A DNA stretch of 64,000 bases from Sipunculus nudus (taxonomy: Eukaryota; Annelida; Sipuncula; Golfingiida; Sipunculidae). The DNA is taken from the NCBI GenBank assembly GCA_026874595.1, contig CM049310.1, positions 68,464,056 through 68,528,055 on the forward strand, in the 5' to 3' direction. The notes beneath the pieces are model-generated. The model saw only the letters and a program-made list of their open reading frames with translations, was not told the DNA's origin and searched no databases. Made by a program: the position numbers and the translations under genes. Of this stretch, positions 48,601 to 60,104 are shown piece after piece; within the stretch, counting starts at the first letter, position 1; every line of letters starts with the position of its first letter.

Positions 48601-51600
48601 ATGGCATAATGGACAATATTGCTCATAACCTCATCAATGGCATAATGAACTATATAGCTCATAACCTCAAGGTTTATGGCATAATGGACATTATAGCTCA
48701 TAACCTCAAGGTTTATGGCATAATGGACAATATTGCTCATAACCTCATCAATGGCATAATGAACTATATAGCTCATAACCTCAAGGTTAATGACATAATG
48801 AACAATATAGCTCATAACCTCAAGGTTTATGGCATAATGAACAATATTGCTCATAACCTCATCAATGGCATAATGAACTATATAGCTCATAACCTCAAGG
48901 TTTATGGCATAATGGACATTATAGCTCATAACCTCAAGGTTTATGGCATAATGGACAATATTGCTCATAACCTCATCAATGGCATAATGAACTATATAGC
49001 TCATAACCTCAAGGTTTATGGCATAATGGACATTATAGCTCATAACCTCAAGGTTTATGGCATAATGGACAATATTGCTCATAACCTCATCAATGGCATA
49101 ATGAACTATATAGCTCATAACCTCAAGGTTTATGGCATAATGGACATTATAGCTCATAACCTCAAGGTTTATGGCATAATGGACAATATTGCTCATAACC
49201 TCATCAATGGCATAATGAACTATATAGCTCATATCCTCAAGGTTTATGGCATAATGGACATTATAGCTCATAACCTCAAGGTTTATGGCATAATGGACAA
49301 TATTGCTCATAACCTCATCAATGGCATAATGAACTATATAGCTCATAACCTCAAGGTTAATGACATAATGAACAATATAGCTCATAACCTCAAGGTTTAT
49401 GGTATAATGGACAATATTGCTCATAACCTCATCAATGGCATAATGAACTATATAGCTCATAACCTCAAGGTTAATGACATAATGAACAATATAGCTCATA
49501 ACCTCAAGGTTTATGGCATAATGGACAATATTGCTCATAACCTCATCAATGGCATAATGAACTATATAGCTCATAACCTCAAGGTTTATGGCATAATGGA
49601 CATTATAGCTCATAACCTCAAGGTTTATGGCATAATGGACAATATTGCTCATAACCTCATCAATGGCATAATGAACTATATAGCTCATATCCTCAAGGTT
49701 TATGGCATAATGGACATTATAGCTCATAACCTCAAGGTTTATGGCATAATGGACAATATTGCTCATAACCTCATCAATGGCATAATGAACTATATAGCTC
49801 ATAACCTCAAGGTTAATGACATAATGAACAATATAGCTCATAACCTCAAGGTTTATGGCATAATGGACAATATTGCTCATAACCTCATCAATGGCATAAT
49901 GAACTATATAGCTCATAACCTCAAGGTTAATGACATAATGAACAATATAGCTCATAACCTCAAGGTTTATGGCATAATGGACAATATTGCTCATAACCTC
50001 ATCAATGGCATAATGAACTATATAGCTCATAACCTCAAGGTTTATGGCATAATGGACATTATAGCTCATAACCTCAAGGTTTATGGCATAATGGACAATA
50101 TTGCTCATAACCTCATCAATGGCATAATGAACTATATAGCTCATAACCTCAAGGTTAATGACATAATGAACAATATAGCTCATAACCTCAAGGTTTATGG
50201 CATAATGGACAATATTGCTCATAACCTCATCAATGGCATAATGAACTATATAGCTCATAACCTCAAGGTTAATGACATAATGAACAATATAGCTCATAAC
50301 CTCAAGGTTTATGGCATAATGGACATTATTGCTCATAACCTCAAGGTTTATGGCATAATGGACAATATTGCTCATAACCTCATCAATGGCATAATGAACT
50401 ATATAGCTCATAACCTCAAGGTTAATGACATAATGAACTATATAGCTCATAACCTCAAGGTTAATGACATAATGGACAATATTGCTGATAACCTCAAGGT
50501 TTATGGCATAATGGACAATATTGCTCATAACCTCATCAATGGGATAATGAACTATATAGCTCATAACCTCAAGGTTTATGGCATAATGAACATTATAGCT
50601 CATAACCTCAAGGTTTATGGCATAATGGACAATATTGCTCATAACCTCATCAATGGCATAATGAACTATATAGCTCATAACCTCAAGGTTAATGACATAA
50701 TGAACAATATAGCTCATAACCTCAAGGTTTATGGCATAATGGACATTATTGCTCATAACCTCAAGGTTTATGGCATAATGGACAATATTGCTCATAACCT
50801 CATCAATGGCATAATGAACTATATAGCTCATAACCTCAAGGTTAATGACATAATGAACTATATAGCTCATAACCTCAAGGTTAATGACATAATGGACAAT
50901 ATTGCTGATAACCTCAAGGTTTATGGCATAATGGACAATATTGCTCATAACCTCATCAATGGGATAATGAACTATATAGCTCATAACCTCAAGGTTTATG
51001 GCATAATGAACATTATAGCTCATAACCTCAAGGTTTATGGCATAATGGACAATATAGCTCATAACCTCATCAATGGCATAATGAACTATATAGCTCATAA
51101 CCTCAAGGTTTATGGCATAATGGACATTATAGCTCATAACCTCAAGGTTTATGGCATAATGGACAATATTGCTCATAACCTCATCAATGGCATAATGAAC
51201 TATATAGCTCATAACCTCAAGGTTTATGGCATAATGGACATTATAGCTCATAACCTCAAGGTTTATGGCATAATGGACAATATTGCTCATAACCTCATCA
51301 ATGGCATAATGAACTATATAGCTCATAACCTCAAGGTTAATGACATAATGAACAATATAGCTCATAACCTCAAGGTTTATGGCATAATGGACAATATTGC
51401 TCATAACCTCATCAATGGCATAATGAACAATATAGCTCATAACCTCAAGGTTTATGGCATAATGGACATTATAGCTCATAACCTCAAGGTTTATGGCATA
51501 ATGGACAATATAGCTCATAACCTCATGGGTTAGGACATAATGAACAATATAGCTCATGACCTCAAAGTTTATTGGATAATGAACAATATAGCCCCTAACC

Positions 51601-51610
51601 TCAAGGTTTA
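45691..51610. repeat. Minisatellite, 39- and 36-bp units, 114-bp higher-order repeat, about 150 units
   Basis: The long unit (39 bp) reads AACCTCAAGGTTTATGGC, then ATAATGGACAATATAGCTCAT. The short unit (36 bp) replaces AAGGTTTATGGC with ATCAATGGC. Two long units plus one short unit make a 114-bp higher-order repeat that recurs through most of the array. A third variant has AAGGTTAATGAC and is found mainly after 48780. All unit lengths are multiples of three, so a plus frame is open from 45666 to 51533 (1955 codons; repeats IMDNIAHNLKVYG, 13 residues, and IMNYIAHNLING, 12 residues). The minus strand is open at 46344-51557 and 45651-46316. Common unit differences change the amino acid (Tyr/Asn, Gly/Asp, Asn/Ile, Asp/Asn), there is no signal sequence or non-repeat domain, and both strands are open, so I read this as satellite DNA. 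Degenerate units mark the right end (51530-51610). Confidence 0.95.
50221..51060. repeat. 420-bp tandem duplication inside the 39/36-bp array
   Basis: Blocks 50221-50640 and 50641-51060 match at every base compared except one near the end (ATATTGCTC against ATATAGCTC). Both carry the same rare variants GCTGATAACC (50484 and 50904) and CAATGGGATAATG, which I saw nowhere else in the array. This marks a recent unequal exchange or conversion. Confidence 0.93.
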
Positions 51611-52109
51611 TGGTATTCCTATTTTATGGAAACCTTCAAAATGACGTCATTTACATGATGAGACAGATGCAGGTGAACACAGAGACATTACCATTTTACA
51701 CCGTTTGGGAAAAATATACAATACTGGGACAATGGTGCCAAGGTCAGTTATTGCCAGATTTGTGCGAAGGGAGGAAAAATCGGCAGTCATGGAGGAAAGG
51801 GAGTTACCAATGTGCTTATTGTGGATGGATTGCGCTATACGTTGGGTTTAATCAGTTCGTTCTTATTAAGAATAAACTGCGTCAAATCAAAGGTGACTAA
51901 GCGATGCCCTAGATGATCTAATTCAGGAATAAATTAAACAAGTAAGTAATCTGTATGACAGTCAATGATGACAGGTAAATTATATTTTAAACTAGTTTTG
52001 TTCAGCAAACATTATATATTACATGTAGACTTACAGTCTGTCATTCATCGTGATTGTTGCATATGGAAATAGATGATCTTTCAAAAATTAATTTCTTTTA
52101 AATTTTACT
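51611..52109. other. No gene seen; boundary between the large array and a LINE relic
   Basis: The frame 51610-51900 plus (96 codons) is unrecognised. ATGACGTCAT, a full CRE palindrome, lies at 51641-51650, about 30 bases after the array ends. Confidence 0.4.
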
Positions 52110-54560
52110 TTAAATGTTTGGGGTATCCAGGATTAATGCAATAGAGCATTTTCAGGGGAATCTCTCTGATACAGCTGATACTCGGATGAAAGAAATGAGA
52201 ATGTTTGGAATAAACATTCAGTGGCAAAGTATTTTAACTATGTTGACCATTGTTCATCTAAAAGTGCAGGAGAAGATGATTTTGAAGAGATTAATAAATA
52301 TATATAGATAGACCCAAAAGGAAGGGTTATGATTATACGTGTTTTATCCAAGGAAGCCTATTTCTTATTTTTAATTCATGCGCTCCCAACACATAGAACA
52401 GGTGCATTTTTACTCTGCACTTTTATAGCACAAATATATTTATCAGTGAAACTGATCCAAGTTTGGTTCTGGGGAGGGTATTTTTACTTTCATTTTAGAG
52501 AATATGATGGGGAGTGTGGTTATGTAAAAAGTTTCTTTCAATGGTTGATCATTTCAGTTATGGACCACCGATTTGACGAGTATGGAACGAAACCTTGAAA
52601 AGTGTACATGGCGATCATCACGTCCATTTTTACAAAAGCGTTTGTGAAACGTAACATAATACCGGCTGTAACAATGTGGGTAATTCTCAATATTAGCCAT
52701 GCATGTGCATAACTTTTGCCTCATTTTGGAAGTTTAACTCTCAAAAATTAGATAAAATTTATTACATTGGAAGAAAAATCATGAAAACAAAAGTAATGCA
52801 CAGATGATATGGCAATATTCCACATTCAAAATAGGAGAATTTACCATAGTAGGCGAAAACCCTTCAAGTCTTAACGAAGAATCAAACAGTTGGAAGAAAA
52901 GGTAAAACAATTAGAAGATCATACTCAGGTTTTAGAAAAATACAAAGCATCCTAATTACATTGAGGACAAACTGAGCTCGAAGAATTATACGATAAAATA
53001 ACTAAGGGGATAATTGTGCTATCACCAATTCAATATTGGACAGAAGATGGGGGAACTCTAAACATTATTTTCCTTATTAGGCAGTTTTATTTTAAAAAAT
53101 ATTAGCAAAGCGGATATAAATTTAATTTTTTAAGAAATATAGATTTACCTTAACTTAAAAGTGGGGTAGAGAAAAATGGGACGGTGTAATTAGAAAAGGG
53201 AAAATAGAAAAAAAGCACTTTTTAAGATGAAAACAACAATGCCCGGAAATATATAAATTTGATCAGAGCTTCATTCTAAAGAATGGTAAGGTTGATTAGA
53301 TGTTATAATACAGCTTATGAAGCTGGTAAATTGACGTCAAGTAGTGATAATCTTGACAGTGAAGATGAGGAAAGGATAATTAATAAATCAAATCCTGGGG
53401 GCCTATAAGTTTGTTGAATGGGGATACCAAGGTTATTAGCGAAGTATTAGTCAAATGAAATATTCTGCTATTACCTGGTATTATACACACTGACCATAGT
53501 TTTATGTGAAAACATTTATTGACGTTTTATATTTATTCGGTTGATATCAGTTTATTTTATGCAAACGAAGATAATATTGGTGGGCTTCTATTAGAAGGAG
53601 ACTTTGAATCTGCTTTTGATAATTTAGATCATAATCTCATGTTTTCAGTTTTTGATAAATACGGCTTTGTGGAGTCTTTCCGTCGATGGATTAAACGTCC
53701 AAATAGCCAGGTTCAAAGCACGGCGTTAATAATGGATTTAGGTCAGAATATTTCACTCTTGGTAGGGGTACCCGTCAGGGCGAACCTTCAGCAATGTATT
53801 TATGTACATTGTCATCTCAAGAATACTAGGAAATAATTTTAAAAATATGTACGCCGATGATACAACTTGATTATTTATAAAATGTTCAAGGTATATTTGA
53901 TAAATATGCTAGATACTTTTCATTGAAAATAAATCTTAGCAAGTCTGAAATTATATGGATGGGTAAATTGAAAAATAAAGCTGACAACCCTTTTCAATTT
54001 TAATTTGTTCATTTAAGGACTCCATGAAAATACTTGTTATGTAAGATTAATATAATCAGGACATTATGGATGAGCTTACTCTTACAGATATCTTGCAAAT
54101 TTGAAAAATGTATTTAACCTATATGACAGGGTAGAGCATTCACTACGGACGCATATAAACTGTAATTTCATTAGCTGTTTCTAAAGCATTCTATATAATG
54201 GAGATGATTGAGCCCCATAAAAAGTTCTGATATGTAACACAAGACACTCAAACCTTTTGCGAAACTTAGAGCGCTGAGGTTAAATAAAGCACAGCCAATG
54301 TGCATTACATCTGATTAAGAAATTTAAAGGAACAGTTAGGACTCTACTTAACAGAAGGTGTAAAGCGGAATACACAAGAACTAAGATATTAAATGTTTTC
54401 CGAAGCCTGTGTTCCATTTTAGTTGTAATTTTTTAAAGTGACTTAACTATGCAACAACCCACCAACACTTATAGGAGAGGTAATCAGTCAATACTTGTGG
54501 AATAACAATTACACATTGGTCAATAATCAAGCATTATTTAATCGTGAGTCTCTTTGACAT
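52110..54560 (+). mobile_element. Decayed non-LTR retrotransposon, L1/Tx1-like
   Basis: Relic of an endonuclease plus reverse-transcriptase ORF, seen across shifting frames. DPKGRVMIIRV (52311-52343) matches the endonuclease segment. ELEELYDKITKGII and the following QYWTEDGG (52976-53050) match the conserved linker before the RT. GDFESAFDNLDHNLM (53598-53642) is RT block with the F-D-x-x-x-A-F-D signature. GTRQGEPSA (53767-53793, another frame) is the next RT block. YADD-TT (53850-53867) is the catalytic loop, and LKINLSKSEIIWMG (about 53923-53964) follows it. An LWNNN-like word (about 54500) marks the C-terminal part. There are many stops and frameshifts. No 5' UTR, tail or target duplication was found. 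The order of motifs on the plus strand is complete, so this is one old insertion. Clade assignment is from memory of the motif spelling. Confidence 0.85.
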
Positions 54561-56521
54561 TTATGTAACATATATCTGTTGCAACTCTGGACTTTCTGGA
54601 CACAGTTGCTCATATGTTTATAAAACAATGTTAAGAAAGAACAGAAAATAGGAAAATTAATATGTTTTAGCAAAACAAATTACAATGCTAGTTTCATATT
54701 CAGCAGTTTGTAAAATCTGAGCTATCACATATTTAAGTAGGATCGAAGACTATATTACTACATTGGGTTTAATGGTGACTTAACTGTGGCTATACTTACG
54801 TATATAAGTAAGTTATCATTTTCTGTAAAATGCATCATCATATTCGCCAACATCCCCTGCCAACCAGTAAAGTGAGTTTTACCTTATGGGAACTAACTTG
54901 TTTGAAAAAACAAATTCTATATAAATAACATTTTATCTTCAAGAAAGTTACCAACTTTCAATGAAGTATTAAACTGCATGGTTCAATACATGATTACACG
55001 ATTAGCTACATTTTACAGCATGAACATGAGCATTAATTTTAAGAGTTGCCAAATGATAATTACCATCCCGACAGCTCCATGATTAATTTGTTTAATTTAT
55101 ATTAATCTGTTGGCGAGGATTACCTTATTACAGGAAACCGTTCTCTATGACCTGACTGGCCGTGTAGATTTACCTGGTGCTAGAAGAAACAGCATCACCA
55201 TGGCATCGTCATCAGAACGGAGCCGTGTTAAATACAGGTTTACCTTCTCATTAAGCCACGGCTTTGTCATTTGAGGAAATTAGAGATTTTGAAGTTTCTT
55301 ATACCATGGTTTAAAGGAGATAATCAACTTCTAGTGATTAAATGCAATGGTATTATCTGTGATTTGAAGAGCTATCTTCGGCAAACTTAATAAATCAGCA
55401 AGAATGAAACAAGTAATCTTGTGACTGGCTCCATTACATATTCTTTGTGGCGACACAGTTTTACACATCATTTCAATGGAAAGACTGTGCACTTTATTGT
55501 TCCTATATACATGATAACTATGCAAATATAATACCGAACTAAAAACATTGTGCGTAATTAAACATTATACGGGACTTTTTGTGTGTATGTGTTTGTGAGA
55601 GGAACATCTCCTACAGTAATCAATGCATGCCGATGACATTTTGTGGTAGGTTGAGCCACGGGGCGAAAAAGAAAACTGCACATTTCCGATGAATAGGTAA
55701 ATTAAGATGCTAATCTAAATCCAGCCAGACTCATCCCTCTCAGTTTGCTTTGATGTTGTGTCCTGTAAATCTCCGAAACTAAACCGATTCGCGCAAATAA
55801 CCGTTCTATTGTCTTGTAGCTCATTCTCCCACTTAATTTTATTAAAATTTATTACGAAATTTGGTAGAAATGTTTGCGCAAAGCACAATTCGGCAACTTC
55901 TCAAGTTCATTATTCGTCTGTATCGTTTTTCCACCACAAAACATCTTAAAATGTTCTCAATGAATTTTTTTGACCTTTCGTTTGGGGGTAGACAATAGGC
56001 ATTTCCATATTTCTTTGTTTGAATTTAGGTTTGTTTTAAAAAAATATCAATAATTTGTCGAAGGTTAAGCAAATTTGATTACATTTTGGGTGCAGACGCG
56101 TGCGTTGGAGGGAGGTCTGGGCTCTGTGTGTGTCATCTATTTTTCTCTGTGTTACCTGTACACTGACGTTGTGTTATTCCATTTTTAGCTCGGGTTTCAG
56201 TTACCTCCATGAAAAAGGTTACGTTTGAAACTCCTGTGTATTTGTAATATTGTTTGTTTACCGGCAGTATAACGCAAAACACCTGCGGTTGAACATGGTG
56301 ATTAAAATCTACATATATTTCATCAAATCTCTGTAGTTTCCTTCATTCCCCTCACAACGGATATAAAAAAGTAAAACGCACTTGACAATAATCCTAAAAT
56401 ATTACACTGTTATTGGCTGGAACATGCTGAGCGCTAGCTGGCGTATACGGGAAAGGCGTGCTCTGCAGGCAATTGCTCAGTGAAATGATAATGATCGAAT
56501 GTAATGTAACTTTTACTCATT
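54561..56521. other. No gene seen
   Basis: AT-rich. Short frames only (55331-55525 minus, 55758-55949 plus). The left part may still hold eroded LINE sequence that I cannot recognise. Confidence 0.4.
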
Positions 56522-57795
56522 AACACTGACTGTATTCCTTGCACCGTAACGTAGAGGTATGCGCTCTATTTAGTAAATTCTAATTCTGACTGTATTACCT
56601 GCACACAAACGTAGGGAGCGCTCTATTTATAGTTTATTCTAATTCTGACTGTATTACCTGCACACAAACGTATGGAGCGCTCTATTTATAGTGAATTCTA
56701 ATTCTGACTATTTTACCTGCACACAAACGAAGGGGTATGCGCTCTATTTAATGAATTCTAATTCTGACTGTATTACCTGCACACAAACGTAGGGAGCGCT
56801 CTATTTAGTGAATTCTAATTCTGACTATATTACCTGCACACAAACGAAGGGGTATGCGCTCTATTTAATGAATTCTAATTCTGACTGTATTACCTGCACA
56901 CAAACGTAGGGGTATGCGCTCTATTTAGTGAATTCAAATTCTGACTGTTTTACCTGCACACAAACGTAGGGGTATGCGCTCTATTTAATGAATTCTAATT
57001 CTGACTGTATTACCTGCACACAAACGTAGGCAGCGCTCTATTTATAGTGAATTCTAATTCTGACTGTATTACCTGCACACAAACGTAGGGGTATGCGCTC
57101 TATTTAGTGAATTCAAATTCTGACTGTATTACCTGCACACAAACGTAGGGATCGCTCTATTTATAGTGAATTCTAATTCTGACTATATTACCTGCACACA
57201 AACGTATGGGTATGCGCTCTATTTAATGAATTCTAATTCTGACTGTTTTACCTGCACACAAACGTAGGGGTATGCGCTCTATTTAGTGAATTCTAATTCT
57301 GACTGTATTACCTACACACAATCGTAGGGAGCGCTCTATTTAGTGAATTCAAATTTTGAATGTATTTACTGCACAGTCACGTAGAGGTTTGCGCTCTATT
57401 TAGTGAATTCTAATTCTGACTATATTCCCTGCACACTGACGTAGAGGTTTGCGCTCTATTTAGTGAATTCTAATTCTGACTGTATTACCTGCACACTGAC
57501 GAAGGGGTATGCGCTCTATTTGGTGAATTCTAATTCTGACTGTATTTACATCACATTGACGTAGGGGTATGCGCTCTATTAAGTGAATTCTAATTCTGAC
57601 TGTATTCCCAGCACACTGACGCAGAAGTATGCGCTATATTAAGTGAATTCTATTTATGACTGTATTACCTGCACAGTGACGTATAGTTATGCACTGGACT
57701 GTATTACCTGCACACTGACGTAGAAGTATGCGATCTATATAGTGAATTCCAATTATGACAAAATTACCTGCACACTGACATAGCGTTATGCACTG
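56522..57795. repeat. Minisatellite, 57-60-bp unit, about 22 copies
   Basis: The unit starts GAATTCTAATTCTGACTG, continues TATTACCTGCACACAAACGT and ends AGGGGTATGCGCTCTATTTA. Two unit forms mix: one with GGGGTATGCGCTC and ATTTAGTG, and one with GGGAGCGCTC and ATTTATAGTG. Copies after about 57350 are more diverged, contain CACACTGACG instead of CACACAAACG, and keep a strict 60-bp period up to about 57660. Confidence 0.95.
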
Positions 57796-58439
57796 ACGCG
57801 CGATTGACGCCTTTGTGCAATGTGTATGCGCTATTGGGCCAGAATGCAGTAACTGTGGGTTCTTGCCGTGTACAACAGTCATCAGGGGAGCTGGGGGTAT
57901 TTGTTTAAAAAGGTGGTACTCATGACAGTTCAATTAAACAGTTCTATACAAATCATTCAAATGAAGGAGAATACCATGATAGGAGGATGTATATGATAAA
58001 TATATGTAACTAAAAACGAATGACAAAAAGGGCGGGAAGGGTGCCAGGGGGTTGTTTAAAAATAAGCCTTATTCTCAAGGTCTGTTTGGAAACTTAGCTA
58101 TCAATGATAATTTATGAGTGATTCATAAGAGCAGCTTTTGTGCCTCAAGGTGACCGTGTACAGTGTTGTATATATCCAATTAAACATTATAAGAACCAAT
58201 TTCACCTTTTTATGTTTGGGTAATACTGTACGTGTTTTTATGTCAGGGCCGTGTTGCAGGTAAGAAAAAGTCAGAAAAATTAATCCTGACAAAAGATTTC
58301 TTCACAAAAACGTTTACACCATAACCATCCGTCTTTCACATTTGGAAAAAGCAGATTTCGGGATAAAGCTACAAAATACAAACTTTCAGCAAACATACCT
58401 GGTTAAACAATACAAGCCCATATAATAATTCCAAATATA
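57796..58439. other. No gene seen
   Basis: Single-copy spacer between the 60-bp array and a LINE relic. Confidence 0.4.
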
Positions 58440-59259
58440 AAAATTGGATATTAACGTTCTTATGGTTATGTCAGAACGAGTGTAAAGTGAACGACGTCAA
58501 TAATTTAAATATGGGTATGAACAAACAAATTAATGCCACATGTAGCAATGCTTTTCATGGTCTTTATAATATCAAGCAGATCGGGAATTATATGACAGAT
58601 GATTCAGCGAAGACATTGATACACGCGGTTGTGACAAGTTGATTGGATTATTGTAATGCTTTGTACATTAATTTACCTAAATTTAAATTAAAGAAATTGG
58701 AACTAGGCAAAAAACACTGCAGCTCGGTTGATATGTAAAATATCTAAATTTGATTACATTTCACCTGAGATTAAGATGCTGCACTGGTTACCAGTCAAAT
58801 ACAGATGCGAATACAAAATATTAATTCTTACACTCAAAGCTTTACATGGTTTAGCCCCGATTTACATCAGTGAGATGCTTATGCTGTATTATCAATGCTC
58901 GATACACTTTGCGTTCAAACAATGCCATAACTTTGAGTGTACATCGATCAAAAACGGAAACAGTTGGTTGGAGGTCATTTCGATATTCAGCTCCTATATT
59001 GTGGAACGACCTGCCAGTGTATCTGAGACTCTTTGATAACTATGATCGTTTAAAGTCGGATATGAAAACAAACTATTTTTTTAATATTTCTGAATTTAGA
59101 GATATATAAATGCTATGCTATGTTTTACTGGTCATAAATTAAGTGTGTATTATTTTAATATCATAGTCTATTGTATAACCAGCGCAGTAGAGGTCTTTTT
59201 TTATGATGATTTGCGCTATATAAAAATAAACCATCTATCTATCTATCAATCTATCTATA
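58440..59259 (+). mobile_element. LINE 3' end, CR1/L2-like, with (ATCT)n tail
   Basis: C-terminal part of a reverse transcriptase ORF plus 3' UTR. Recognisable pieces in order: MNKQINATCSNAFHGLYNIK (58516-58575); DDSAKTLIHAVVTS, then LDYCNALYINLPK with a stop between (about 58598-58683); LHWLPVKYRCEYKILILTLK (about 58779-58838); ALHGLAPIYISEML; then after a frameshift near 58885-58910 RSKTETVGWRSFRYSAPILW and NDLPVYLRLFDNY (about 58948-59045). The frame ends near 59108. The 3' UTR ends TTTGCGCTATATAAAAATAA followed by CTAT repeats (59231-59259), the usual simple-repeat tail of this LINE group. It is 5'-truncated, as most such copies are, and non-functional. Confidence 0.9.
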
Positions 59260-60104
59260 GTTGATAACACGTGTCAATAAAAGCTTTGGTTCTCCATCAG
59301 ACTTTGAAACATGGATCCCGCGATTCTGCTGCCATCTGGTTATCATCATGCGTACTAATAACAGCTGTACTAGGTGCGCGTTTATCGCCTCGGTGGATTA
59401 TGGCTGCCACAATCTTTATATGTCTAACCCTAGGCCATACAATAAAAAAAGATATAGAGACATTTAGTAATAAAACGTATGAAACATAATGTTAGTTACG
59501 TGTTATACCATTTTAGCAAAGAAGGGTAGGTGGGGGTTTATACCGGTTTATTCAACACGACTGTCCCGTTTGAGTAAAAGCAGAGGTAGGCAGGTAGCAG
59601 AGTTGTTTTATAGAGAGCAGGCCAGGGTTTCCAGTCAGGTTTGTGATCGATGAGCTCACGGGAAATCTTTATCCGCCGCAGACTCCAGTAAACCAGATAA
59701 TGAGAATGGGCTGTTTTATATTGAATCCAGGCATATCACACTGTCATCTTTTATATGTTTTGTACGCTCATCCCGACCCTGGTAGAGCCGACCCAGTGTC
59801 ATCTATAGTCAACCAATTTATCGCCTGATGGAATCGGTTTTTAATAGCCCCTGTTTTGTCTATTTTCACCTGTAAACTCAATTGTTATTTCAGGACCATG
59901 TGAAATCGACTCTGTAAAACCTCGCAGCTTGTATTTTTATTGCTTGCTGGAAATCTTCGATTTCAGCATGCATGTTGGACAGCTGCGTTTGTCTGTGTGT
60001 TTTTTTTCACGACTCAAGAGGCCACAATTTTGCAGCAATTGCTTTCCAACTTGCACAGCTAGTATACAATCAAAAGTACTGAAACGCTATTGTTTCTAGT
60101 CAAT
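59260..60104. other. No gene seen
   Basis: Overlapping short plus-strand frames at 59261-59489 and 59643-59828 carry no familiar motif. Confidence 0.4.

Noticed and set aside
45666-51533. Giant repeat protein gene (1955 residues)
   Set aside because: Unit sizes divisible by three explain the open frame. The opposite strand is also open, and unit variants are not biased to silent changes. Kept as a finding, not as a gene.
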